Below, in pieces: positions 7,569 through 15,601 of a DNA stretch of 23,737 nt. Each line of letters opens with the position of its first letter. The first letter of the stretch is position 1. Made by a program: the position numbers and the translations under genes. This stretch comes from CAYZXU01 sp964482535 (GTDB lineage: Bacteria > Desulfobacterota > Desulfobacteria > Desulfobacterales > BuS5): NCBI GenBank assembly GCA_964482535.1, contig CAYZXU010000026.1, forward strand, positions 1-23,737, read 5' to 3'. The notes below the pieces were generated by a model. The model did not search any database and was not told the origin of the DNA. It saw only the letters and a list, made by a program, of their open reading frames with translations.

Positions 7569-9398
7569 TTATTTTAACATGTTTAAATAGTCTGTTTCAG
7601 AAATAATCTCTACACCAAACTTTTGAGCTTTTTCCAGCTTCTTTTTACCAACATTTTCCCCGCAAACAAGAAAGTTTGTTTTACTGTTAACCGAGGTTTG
7701 AACCATAGCGCCTGATTTTCTGGCCTCGGCCTGCATATCTTCCCTGCTTCCGTGTTCCATTTTGCCCGTAAATACTATATGTTTTAGGGCAACAGGATGC
7801 CGCAAATTTATTGCTTCACTTAAAGCAGAAGATTTTATGATATTAAACTCCATGGAGAACATATTATCCATTCTGTCCCTCAATCTTTCAAGACCCCTGG
7901 CAATGGATTTACTGGTAATAGCTCCGAAACCATGAATTTTCACAATATCCTCAGGCGTTAAATCAGGAATGTCATCAATTTTAAAATGCGCAAGCAGCTT
8001 TCTGCTGTCACCCTTTCCAAGGTCGGGAATTCCAAATGCCGCCAGGAAACGCCAGTCATCAACGGGTTGAGTTTTACTCTTTTCTATAGATTCTGACAGA
8101 TTTTTCGACTGGACAGGCCCAAATCCACACCCTTCAAAATCTTTTTCTTTCATCCCATAGATCTTTTCCAGGGTATCATAACCTGAATTTACAAGCTTTA
8201 TTATTGTTTTAATTCCAAACCAGTCTGCATTATCAAGGGTTTTAAACCAGTGGCTTATGGCCTGTTCCTTTTGTGCTTTGCATGAAGGGTTTACACATTT
8301 AAGAAAATCATTATTCCACTTAAGTTTTTTTCCACATGCCGGACATATTTCAGGAATATTAAAATTATCAGATTCTTTAATTATGCTTTCAATTTTCGGG
8401 ATTACTTCTCCGCTTCTTATTACTTCTATCTCGGCATTTATTCCTATATGCTTCTTTTTGATAATACCTGCATTATGTGCTGTAACACGCCTGATTGTAG
8501 CCCCTGAAAGCACGACCGGTCTGATCTGCAACACAGGGGTTATGCTGCCTGTTCTTCCCACCTGCCACTGAATATCTTCCACAAGGGCAAGAGCTGTTTC
8601 GCCTTTTTTTTTGACGGCAATCTGCCACCTGTAATGATGAGCTGTCGCGCCCATGTAGCTTTTGACTTCTTCTTCAACAACCTCAACGACCATGCCGTCC
8701 ATGGGGTATTCCGTTTTTTTATAGAGATCTTCTGTTATCTGATTCATATGAGTCAAAAACTCATCCCCGCTGCCCTGCCATCTTTCAAGAACCGCATAAG
8801 GCACAAAATAAACCGCCTCATCTTCAAGGGCTTCTTTGGCATACTTATTTAAAGTGTCAGAGGATATAATTCCCACAACCATGTTCCGCGGATGTTCAAA
8901 TTTATCCTTAAGATGCTCGTCAAAGTATGAGCTGGAAATAACAATCTCTCCAAGACCGCACCCTCTTTTGCCGCCTTTAATGAGAACTCCTTTTTTCAGA
9001 GCACTGCTTATCTCATATCCTGTTTCTCCATTGCCTCTTGTGACAAAAACTTCTCCGTCATCTCTTGCCGCAACTCCGTCAAGCTTGGGAGTCGCAATAA
9101 AGTTAATACTGCTCCTGCCTATTTCTGCGGCCTCTTTCTTTACCCTTGAAACAAATCGAACCAGATCATCTTTTGTATAGGCTTTTTCTGTTGAAAGCAT
9201 GGGCACAGGATGCCTGATCTGTTTTTTGTCTGAAAATTTTTCAGGCTCAACTCTTGTTAAAAAAGAATGGTCCGGGGCAAGTTTCTGCAATTTTTCAAGC
9301 AGCCGGTCGTATTCAAGATCACTGACAAGAGGGGCGCCCTTTCTGTAGGCATCATTATAGGTTATTAAATTTTCTACTAAAGATTCAATTTTTTCCAT
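7569..9398 (-). CDS. Divergent NAD+-dependent DNA ligase (LigA family)
   Basis: A 609-residue ligase counted from ATG 9398; TTG 9404 is possible, and neither has a clear ribosome site. Typical LigA has about 670 residues. Order seen: domain Ia with SDLEYDRL (near 26-33); adenylation domain with catalytic Lys105 in PKLDG; TRGNGETG; GLGEI; HPRN; DGMVVEV; OB fold with VGRTGSITP and SGEVIPKI; Cys4 zinc finger (Cys352, 355, 368, 373); helix-hairpin-helix repeats; BRCT domain (about 532-609). By comparison with remembered E. coli LigA, the residue two before the catalytic lysine (Glu113 there) is Thr, the Ia Tyr-His pair reads Tyr-Arg, and the block after KLDG is shortened. The fold is secure. Whether it is the main replicative ligase or an accessory paralogue is open, so no symbol is given. 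Confidence 0.88.
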   Translation of the reverse strand: MEKIESLVENLITYNDAYRKGAPLVSDLEYDRLLEKLQKLAPDHSFLTRVEPEKFSDKKQIRHPVPMLSTEKAYTKDDLVRFVSRVKKEAAEIGRSSINFIATPKLDGVAARDDGEVFVTRGNGETGYEISSALKKGVLIKGGKRGCGLGEIVISSSYFDEHLKDKFEHPRNMVVGIISSDTLNKYAKEALEDEAVYFVPYAVLERWQGSGDEFLTHMNQITEDLYKKTEYPMDGMVVEVVEEEVKSYMGATAHHYRWQIAVKKKGETALALVEDIQWQVGRTGSITPVLQIRPVVLSGATIRRVTAHNAGIIKKKHIGINAEIEVIRSGEVIPKIESIIKESDNFNIPEICPACGKKLKWNNDFLKCVNPSCKAQKEQAISHWFKTLDNADWFGIKTIIKLVNSGYDTLEKIYGMKEKDFEGCGFGPVQSKNLSESIEKSKTQPVDDWRFLAAFGIPDLGKGDSRKLLAHFKIDDIPDLTPEDIVKIHGFGAITSKSIARGLERLRDRMDNMFSMEFNIIKSSALSEAINLRHPVALKHIVFTGKMEHGSREDMQAEARKSGAMVQTSVNSKTNFLVCGENVGKKKLEKAQKFGVEIISETDYLNMLK

Positions 9399-9414
9399 AA
9401 TCAAAATTTAAAAA

Positions 9415-10182
9415 TTACAAAACACTGCATAGAGCAGATATTGCCCTGTGCAGGGTTTTGCAATTATCCTTAAAACGTTTTTTCCTAAAACCTTTTTTCC
9501 AGGTTAAAGTGGAAAGCTCATCAGATACAACAAACGCAGCGCCAACCTCTATATTCCGAAACCTTCCCACTGAAAAAAGAGCCGATGCCTCCATCTCAAC
9601 CGCAAGAACCCCCTTTTCCTGGTAATCTTTTACCCTGTCTCTGGTTTCCCTGTAAAAAGCATCGGTTGACCATACCATACCTTCATGGAATAATAATTTT
9701 TTTTCATTTAAGGCTGTCTTTAACCTGTCCACAATATAAGAAGACGGCCGCACAATGGGATCTTCTGATCCATCAACTTCAGAAAATTCGTTATCAGATT
9801 CTTTTTTATAATGCCTTGAAGTACCTTCATCTATAACAGAGGATGTTGGTATAACAATATCTCCAATGGAAACTTCAGGTGAAATACTGCCGCACCATCC
9901 CAAAAAAATAACTTTCTCTGCACCCATTGCAATAAGTGTTTCAAGAATCATTGCCGCATAAGGAGCGCCAATAAAAGGACCTGACAGGGCAAAAAATTCA
10001 GAAGAATTATCCGGAGTATATAAATTACTGTTATATAAATTTGCGGGTTTTTTATTAAGACCTGCCGATAAGCTGAGCATGGATTTTAAATCCGGCTCTG
10101 TGGCTGTCATTACCGCAACAGGGCCTGTCCCTGAAAAATTTTTCCACTTTAAAGGCTCTATTATTGCTCTGTTGCGAGTCAT
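9415..10182 (-). CDS. Nucleoside phosphorylase-family protein (PNP/UDP phosphorylase type)
   Basis: A 255-residue member of the PNP_UDP family. Visible motifs are GAPYAAMILETL (72-83, phosphate/ribose side), FLGWCGSISPEVSIGDIVIP (93-112, the core beta strand and glycine turn), WSTDAFYRET (171-180) and VEMEASALFSVG (195-206, the ribose-binding Met-Glu pair). The closest style is uridine phosphorylase or a related 5'-methylthioadenosine/nucleoside phosphorylase. The substrate base cannot be decided from motifs. It would cleave nucleosides with phosphate in the cytoplasm for salvage. It starts 23 bases after the preceding small gene and ends about ten bases before the ligase. No strong ribosome site is seen. 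Confidence 0.85.
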   Translation of the reverse strand: MTRNRAIIEPLKWKNFSGTGPVAVMTATEPDLKSMLSLSAGLNKKPANLYNSNLYTPDNSSEFFALSGPFIGAPYAAMILETLIAMGAEKVIFLGWCGSISPEVSIGDIVIPTSSVIDEGTSRHYKKESDNEFSEVDGSEDPIVRPSSYIVDRLKTALNEKKLLFHEGMVWSTDAFYRETRDRVKDYQEKGVLAVEMEASALFSVGRFRNIEVGAAFVVSDELSTLTWKKGFRKKRFKDNCKTLHRAISALCSVL

Positions 10183-10205
10183 GATTAGATTTTTCCAACC
10201 TTGGG

Positions 10206-10457
10206 TTAAACAGGTTTTGCCAGATCTGACATTTCATCTTTTATTTCATCAATAATATCGTAAAACCATAATAGATCTTCCATTGTAAGTCGCCCTGCCT
10301 TGCGCTGACTTTCGCCCCCGTCTTTTTTTATAAATATTCTGGGACCTATCTGAACCTTTGCCTCGCCTTCACCATATCGATTAATAGAAATAACCAGTCC
10401 TGTTTCTTCAGATCTCCACTGTTTTAAAATCTTATCCTTTTCAGAATCAAAAGCCAT
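10206..10457 (-). CDS. Small soluble protein of unknown function
   Basis: An 83-residue hydrophilic protein with no family I recognise. Residues 20-48 look like a beta hairpin pair (LVISINRY, AKVQIGPRIFIKKDG), and the C-terminal half is helical (TMEDLLWFYDIIDEIKDEMSDL). It has no cysteines, signal peptide or membrane segment. Coding status is supported by GGAG about eight bases before the ATG, by the tight fit between neighbours (53 bases after the small membrane gene, 23 before the phosphorylase) and by an amphipathic pattern. It probably belongs to the same transcript. No function is proposed. Confidence 0.7.
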   Translation of the reverse strand: MAFDSEKDKILKQWRSEETGLVISINRYGEGEAKVQIGPRIFIKKDGGESQRKAGRLTMEDLLWFYDIIDEIKDEMSDLAKPV

Positions 10458-10510
10458 TATTATACGCTCCTTTAAAAAATTTAATCATTTAAGTTTGATG
10501 GCGTCAGTTT

Positions 10511-10735
10511 TTATTTTTTTGGTAATAACGCCTTAATATTATAATATATGTAAATAAAAAAAGCCACGGGCCACATAATCAGCAAAAGATTAACACTGGC
10601 CAGATGTTGTTTTAATGCAAAATGCGTGTGTTTCTTCCTTGATTTTATATACTTGCCTGCAATATATGAAACTGAACATATACACCATCCTGCAAGCCAT
10701 ATAATAATAAATCTTCTTATTATAGCTATTATCAT
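10511..10735 (-). CDS. Small membrane protein, two predicted helices
   Basis: A 74-residue protein with two hydrophobic segments (about 1-27, starting MIIAIIRRFIIIWLAGW, and about 48-68, LLLIMWPVAFFIYIYYNI). A basic loop (KYIKSRKKHTHFALKQH) joins them, suggesting both termini are periplasmic with the loop inside. I recognise no family. It begins 17 bases after glyS and is in the same direction, so it is probably cotranscribed, but its ribosome site is weak. It could be a real small inner-membrane protein or, less likely, a chance open frame. Confidence 0.55.
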   Translation of the reverse strand: MIIAIIRRFIIIWLAGWCICSVSYIAGKYIKSRKKHTHFALKQHLASVNLLLIMWPVAFFIYIYYNIKALLPKK

Positions 10736-10752
10736 TTTATTATAATCTTATT

Positions 10753-12825
10753 TTAAATTTTTGAAAAATCTGCCGTCATACCAAACAGATCGGCAATAAG
10801 TTTAAGCAAACCAAGCCTGTTGTCTCTCAAGGCTGTATCTTTTTCCATCACCAGAACACCGTCAAAAAATGCATCAACAGTATTACGCAGGGTTGCCATA
10901 TTATAAAAAGCGCCTTCAAAACGTCTTTTTTCAAGGTCCTGTACTACTTTTGTTTTAACCTCTCCATAGGCTGAAAAAAGTGTAGCTTCACATTCATGCT
11001 GGAAAAGTTTTTCATCAACATCTTTTATTTCTGCAGAACCCGACTTTTTTATTATGTTTACAACACGTTTAAAGGCAACTGCAAGAGATTCAAAATAAGG
11101 CTCTTTTTTAAGTTTATCAAGAGCTTTCACCCTGCTCCACACATTGGGGATGTTATCCATTGAAACACTTACTATAGAGCTGATAATATCTTTTGAAAAC
11201 CCTTCTTCTTCAAGAAGATAAATCAGCCTGTTTTGCAAAAAATCATATACCTTGTCTGATATCTCTTTTTTATCCTGAAAACCGGTATCCGAATAAAGCC
11301 CGGCGCTTTTTTCAACAAGCCCTTTTAATGAAAATCCAAAATCATTATCAAGCATGATTTGAAGGATGCCGATAGACTGCCGTCTAAGAGCATAAGGATC
11401 TGAAGCGCCTGTGGGTATAAGCCCCACAGCAAAACATCCGCAAATTGTGTCTATCTTGTCAGCTATTGCCAGTACTGCTCCCGAAGATGTTGCAGGAAGC
11501 CGCCCACCTGAATAAGCAGGCAGATAATGTTCTTCTATGGCTACGGCAACATCATCGGATTCTCCTGACAACAGGGAATAAACCCTTCCCATGACACCCT
11601 GAAGCTTTGGAAATTCCACAACAACCTGACTGACAAGATCGGCTTTGCATAACCCGGCTGCTCTTACAAGTTTATCTTTAAATCCATCATCTGTTTTTAG
11701 TTCATCTGCCAGAAATTCAACCAGTTTTGCGATACGCTTTGTCTTTTCACTAACAGAACCGAGATTTGCCTGAAAAAGCACATCTTTTAATTTCTCTGCC
11801 ATTACATCCAGGGAAACCTTTAAATCATTATTATAAAAAAACATTGCATCTTCAAGACGCGCTCTAAGGACTCTCTCGTGTCCTCGCGAGATTAGATCCA
11901 TATCTTTGGCTCTGGTATTATTAACCACGATGAAATACGGCATGATACTATCTGTATCATCAACAACTGCAAAATATTTCTGGTGCTCCCGCATGGAAGT
12001 AATTAATATTTCCCTTGGAAGTTTCAAAAATTTTTTATCAAATTTTCCTGCTGAAACTGCCGGAAATTCAACCAGATTTGTTACAACCTCCAAAAGTTCG
12101 TCATCCTGCAGAACATTTCCTCCGAACTTTAGGGCAGCATTATAAATTTCAGACTCAATTTTTTCTCTTCTAAGAAAAGGATCCGCAATAACATAAGCCG
12201 CCTTAAGCCGCTCAACATATTCTTCAGGGCTGGCAATTTTTATTTTTTCAGGATGCATGAAGCGGTGCCCCATGGTGTATCTGCCACTTTCTATATCGCC
12301 CACTGAAAAAGCTATTATTTTGTCGCCAAGTATGGCTGTGATTGCATGTATGGGTCTTGCAAAATTAATTGACTGTTCCCCCCACCTCATGGTTTTGGGA
12401 AATGGGAGGGATAAGATTACTTCCGGAAGTATCTTTTTTAAAAGCGTTGTTGCCGCAGATGCCTGTCTAATTACATTTGCGCAGAGATACTCCCCTTTTT
12501 TTGTATTCTTTACTGTTAATTTTTTTAAGGGAACTCCCGCTTTTTCAGCAAATTTTTCCGCTGCAACCGTAGGGTTACCGTTTTTATCAAACCCGACTCT
12601 TGCCGGAGGGCCGATCATCTCGGTTGTTAGAGATTCCTGTTTGTCAGCAACCTGTGTAACGTAAATTGCGAGCCTTCTTGGAGTGCCGAATGTTTGAGCC
12701 TCTCCGTACATCAAACGGACATCATCCATTTTTTTCAAAACATTAAACAAAAGCGCTTTTAACGCCGGCCCTATATATCCTGCAGGAATTTCTTCCGCAG
12801 CGATCTCAAGCAATAGACTTTTCAT
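10753..12825 (-). CDS. glyS: Glycyl-tRNA synthetase beta subunit
   Basis: A 690-residue beta subunit of the bacterial alpha2beta2 glycyl-tRNA synthetase, the expected length. The N terminus KSLLLEIAAEEIPAGYIGPAL is the family hallmark. TMRWGEQSINFARPIHAI and the VEFPAVSAGKF / REHQKYFAV blocks follow. The C-terminal third is a DALR-type anticodon-binding region. The subunit binds tRNA-Gly, while the alpha subunit carries the catalytic site. Start choice: ATG 12825 has TGAGG five bases upstream, overlapping the glyQ stop codon, whereas GTG 12831 would lie inside that site. glyQ is immediately upstream and the two are translationally coupled. Confidence 0.96.
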   Translation of the reverse strand: MKSLLLEIAAEEIPAGYIGPALKALLFNVLKKMDDVRLMYGEAQTFGTPRRLAIYVTQVADKQESLTTEMIGPPARVGFDKNGNPTVAAEKFAEKAGVPLKKLTVKNTKKGEYLCANVIRQASAATTLLKKILPEVILSLPFPKTMRWGEQSINFARPIHAITAILGDKIIAFSVGDIESGRYTMGHRFMHPEKIKIASPEEYVERLKAAYVIADPFLRREKIESEIYNAALKFGGNVLQDDELLEVVTNLVEFPAVSAGKFDKKFLKLPREILITSMREHQKYFAVVDDTDSIMPYFIVVNNTRAKDMDLISRGHERVLRARLEDAMFFYNNDLKVSLDVMAEKLKDVLFQANLGSVSEKTKRIAKLVEFLADELKTDDGFKDKLVRAAGLCKADLVSQVVVEFPKLQGVMGRVYSLLSGESDDVAVAIEEHYLPAYSGGRLPATSSGAVLAIADKIDTICGCFAVGLIPTGASDPYALRRQSIGILQIMLDNDFGFSLKGLVEKSAGLYSDTGFQDKKEISDKVYDFLQNRLIYLLEEEGFSKDIISSIVSVSMDNIPNVWSRVKALDKLKKEPYFESLAVAFKRVVNIIKKSGSAEIKDVDEKLFQHECEATLFSAYGEVKTKVVQDLEKRRFEGAFYNMATLRNTVDAFFDGVLVMEKDTALRDNRLGLLKLIADLFGMTADFSKI

Positions 12826-12832
12826 AAACACC

Positions 12833-13720
12833 TCAGTTGTTAATGGTTTCCGTTTTTTTCAATAAAGGGAAACCCATGGCTTTCCTCTGCTCTAAATATG
12901 CTTTTGCGCAGGCCCTTGCAATTTGCCTTATACGCGCAATATATCCGGTTCTTTCGGTAACGCTCACTGCCCCGCGGGCATCAAGAAGATTAAAAACATG
13001 GGAGCATTTCAGGCAGTATTCATAGGCAGGAAGTACCAGACCGTTATCAATAATCCTCTTTGCCTCAGCCTCATATTTATTAAAGAGATCCAAAAGCATA
13101 TCAACATCCGCAATCTCAAAATTATATGTCGACTGCTCCACTTCCTGCTGGTGATGCACGTCTTTATATTTTATTTTTTCGTTCCAGCCAAGCTCAAAAA
13201 CATTATTTACTCCCTGAAGATACATTGCAATGCGTTCAAGTCCGTAAGTTATCTCAACAGACACGGGATGAAGTTCAATGCTGCCGGCATGTTGAAAATA
13301 TGTAAACTGTGTTATCTCCATTCCATCAAGCCATACTTCCCAGCCGAGTCCTGATGCGCCAAGAGTAGGAGATTCCCAGTCATCTTCAACAAATCTTATA
13401 TCATGTTCAAGGCTGTTTATACCCAATGCCTTAAGGCTCTGAAGATAGAGCTTCTGCACATCCAAAGGAGAGGGTTTTAAAACCACCTGAAACTGGTAGT
13501 AGTGCTGCAGTCTGTTTGGATTCTCGCCATACCTGCCGTCTGTAGGCCGTCTTGAGGGCTGAACATAGGCCACAGACCATGGCTCCGGCCCAAGGACGCG
13601 CAAAAGTGTTGCAGGATGAAATGTGCCTGCCCCCACTTCAATATCATAGGGTTGAACAAGAAGACATCCCCTGTCCGTCCAGAACTTTTGTAATGATAAT
13701 ATCACATCTTGAAAATTCAT
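12833..13720 (-). CDS. glyQ: Glycyl-tRNA synthetase alpha subunit
   Basis: A 295-residue class II synthetase catalytic subunit that activates glycine with ATP and charges tRNA-Gly together with GlyS. The sequence is canonical from the start (MNFQDVILSLQKFWTDRGCL). It contains VQPSRRPTDGRYGENPNRLQ (motif 2 region), GLGWEVWLDGMEITQFTYFQ and EITYGLERIAMYLQGV (motif 3). The start is set by GAGGAA a few bases before the ATG. It lies 20 bases after the GHMP kinase gene, and its TGA is part of the glyS ribosome site, which keeps the two subunits in step. Confidence 0.97.
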   Translation of the reverse strand: MNFQDVILSLQKFWTDRGCLLVQPYDIEVGAGTFHPATLLRVLGPEPWSVAYVQPSRRPTDGRYGENPNRLQHYYQFQVVLKPSPLDVQKLYLQSLKALGINSLEHDIRFVEDDWESPTLGASGLGWEVWLDGMEITQFTYFQHAGSIELHPVSVEITYGLERIAMYLQGVNNVFELGWNEKIKYKDVHHQQEVEQSTYNFEIADVDMLLDLFNKYEAEAKRIIDNGLVLPAYEYCLKCSHVFNLLDARGAVSVTERTGYIARIRQIARACAKAYLEQRKAMGFPLLKKTETINN

Positions 13721-13740
13721 TTATTCCTCTAAATTTTTAA

Positions 13741-14796
13741 TTACGCGTGAAACAAAATCCCATCAGAATCGACCTTAAAATCGAGCAAAGAAGCATCCAT
13801 TCTGCCCGATAAAGCATCCTTCCATATAATCCTCAGCCTGTCTATATCTTCAATCTCTCCCAAAGCCCAGATACATCCCCCGCCTCCGGCGCCGGTAAAT
13901 CTGGCTCCACAAGAATTTTTTACAGCCATATCAACAAGCGTTTCGCCCATATCATCGAGGACATCAGGCGTCATTTTTTTTCTTACAGCCATTTCCCTGT
14001 TCATCAATTTTACAGCATCTTTAAAATTAAAAGCAGAGACAGCTTCAACAAACTCCCGTGTACAAAAAATTATCTCCTGCCATTGTTTTCTGCTTTTTCC
14101 TGAAAGAAAAGAGAGAACCCATTTTGTATTAATATTCTTTGATTCATGGGGAATTCCGCAATAGGCCAGAATAACCCTTTTTTCGATCTCTTTATAACGG
14201 GACTTGGAAACAACTATTTTCTTTTTGTATAAAGGAGCTTTAATATCACAGGGCCATAGCCAGGCATTAACGCCTCCATAGGCTGCCGCAAGCTGATCCT
14301 GAAGCCCGCATGGAACTCCTGCCACACTTTGCTCTAAGGCATGGGCAAGTACCACCGATTTTTGACGTGGAACGCCTTTGCCGAGCAATCCAAAAAGCTT
14401 AAAAAAACCTGCCACAAGGGCAACTGCTGCAGAAGAAGACCCGCCTAAAGCGCTGCGCGGAGGTGATGAAGAATCGATTTCAATATGAACCCCGCCTGCT
14501 CTGAAATAGGCTGCTATTGCAAACATCAACCCTAATGGATGGCTGAAAGGAACCTCATCAAGCATATATTCAGCGCTTTCAAAACCTTTTGATGACACCT
14601 TTACCATCCCCTTGTTCCAGGAAGATATTTTTACACCTGTCCTTAAATTTACTGCAATATTAAAGGTGCACGGGGATAGATGTCTTAAAGGATAATAAAA
14701 AGTGCTTATATCAAGAGTGCCCCCCATATCTATCCTGCACGGAGCAGAAACGCTTATTTCTTTTAAATCCGATTTTTTTTCTGTTTCTTTAAACAT
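13741..14796 (-). CDS. GHMP-family kinase, probably sugar or sugar-phosphate kinase
   Basis: A 351-residue GHMP kinase. Motif 1 region is SAPCRIDMGGTLDIS (17-31). The ATP-binding motif 2 is PPRSALGGSSSAAVAL (112-127). QDQLAAAYGGVN (166-177) holds the predicted catalytic Asp. Motif 3 is GARFTGAGGGGCIW (297-310). The QDQ-x-AAAYGG block resembles heptose-7-phosphate kinases and related sugar-1-kinases (HddA, fucokinase and glucuronokinase types) more than mevalonate or homoserine kinases. This suggests a role in making an activated sugar for surface polysaccharide, but no glycan gene is next to it. GAGGAA eight bases upstream fixes the ATG. It lies between recO and glyQ in the long block. The substrate cannot be named. 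Confidence 0.85.
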   Translation of the reverse strand: MFKETEKKSDLKEISVSAPCRIDMGGTLDISTFYYPLRHLSPCTFNIAVNLRTGVKISSWNKGMVKVSSKGFESAEYMLDEVPFSHPLGLMFAIAAYFRAGGVHIEIDSSSPPRSALGGSSSAAVALVAGFFKLFGLLGKGVPRQKSVVLAHALEQSVAGVPCGLQDQLAAAYGGVNAWLWPCDIKAPLYKKKIVVSKSRYKEIEKRVILAYCGIPHESKNINTKWVLSFLSGKSRKQWQEIIFCTREFVEAVSAFNFKDAVKLMNREMAVRKKMTPDVLDDMGETLVDMAVKNSCGARFTGAGGGGCIWALGEIEDIDRLRIIWKDALSGRMDASLLDFKVDSDGILFHA

Positions 14797-14832
14797 AATA
14801 ATTATTCCTCGAAACTCTGAGGCACAAAAACA

Positions 14833-15597
14833 TCAACCCCTTATCTGCCTTAAAAAGTTCAGGCTTTTTAATTCTTTTTCTGTATGATAGGGAACAAATT
14901 TTTCAAGAAATCTCTGGCTCTCCATTGTCCCGGCTGAACTTAATTTTATTCTTAACGCTTTTTTTAAACTGCCTTGTTCTATCCATAAAAGCTGTTTAAC
15001 AGTACCGGCAGAAAGGTAAGAGCCCCCTGAATTTTCTGCCATGCAGTTTTTACAGACAAGACCCCCTTTTTTTATATATAAAAAGAACCCTCCTGATTTA
15101 AAGTTTTCTATTCCTCTTTTGCATACACTGCACACGGACAAATCAGGACAGATACCTGCCAGTTTTAAAAATCTCATCTGAAAAACTATGGAAAGTGTTT
15201 CGTCCGGGATCCTGCCCAAATCAAGTTCAAATAAAAGCTGCTTAAACAGTATAAAAAGCTGCGCATTTTTTTCATTATCTTCAGCCCATGAATTAATTAA
15301 TTCTGCCCAGTAGCTGGCATAGGCTGTTTTTTTTATATCCGCCCTGATTTTATAATAGGAAGATATTAATGACGCTTCCTGCAAAACAGGGAGGGTTCCG
15401 CCCCTGGGAGAAGTATAAACAATATTAAGAAGGGAAAAAAGCTCGAGTATTCCGGCAAATCTTTTTTTGCTCTTTTTAGCAGCCTTTGCAATTGCTGTAA
15501 CCTTCCCCCTGTCAAATGTATAAAAAGTAACTATGAGATCATAATCTCCAAAATCGATTCTTCGGAGCATGATTGCAGAGGTTGCAGAACTTGTCAT
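14833..15597 (-). CDS. recO: DNA repair protein RecO
   Basis: A 254-residue RecO. The N-terminal OB fold starts with SAIMLRRIDFGDYDLIVTFYT and KVTAIAKAAKKSKKRFAGILELF. An all-helical middle follows. The C-terminal zinc site has Cys156, Cys159, Cys182 and Cys185 (CSVCKRG ... CKNC). RecO binds SSB and RecR and loads RecA on gapped DNA in the RecFOR pathway. The start is only four bases after mgtE and has no obvious ribosome site, so translation is probably coupled to mgtE. ATG at residue 1 places the OB fold at the usual distance. The C terminus ends at residue 254, normal for the family. Confidence 0.93.
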   Translation of the reverse strand: MTSSATSAIMLRRIDFGDYDLIVTFYTFDRGKVTAIAKAAKKSKKRFAGILELFSLLNIVYTSPRGGTLPVLQEASLISSYYKIRADIKKTAYASYWAELINSWAEDNEKNAQLFILFKQLLFELDLGRIPDETLSIVFQMRFLKLAGICPDLSVCSVCKRGIENFKSGGFFLYIKKGGLVCKNCMAENSGGSYLSAGTVKQLLWIEQGSLKKALRIKLSSAGTMESQRFLEKFVPYHTEKELKSLNFLRQIRG

Positions 15598-15601
15598 TTA
15601 T

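Noticed and set aside
12923..13354. 143-codon open frame on the plus strand opposite glyQ
   Set aside because: It is antisense to a highly conserved gene and its translation shows no domain; a mirror effect of glyQ codon usage.
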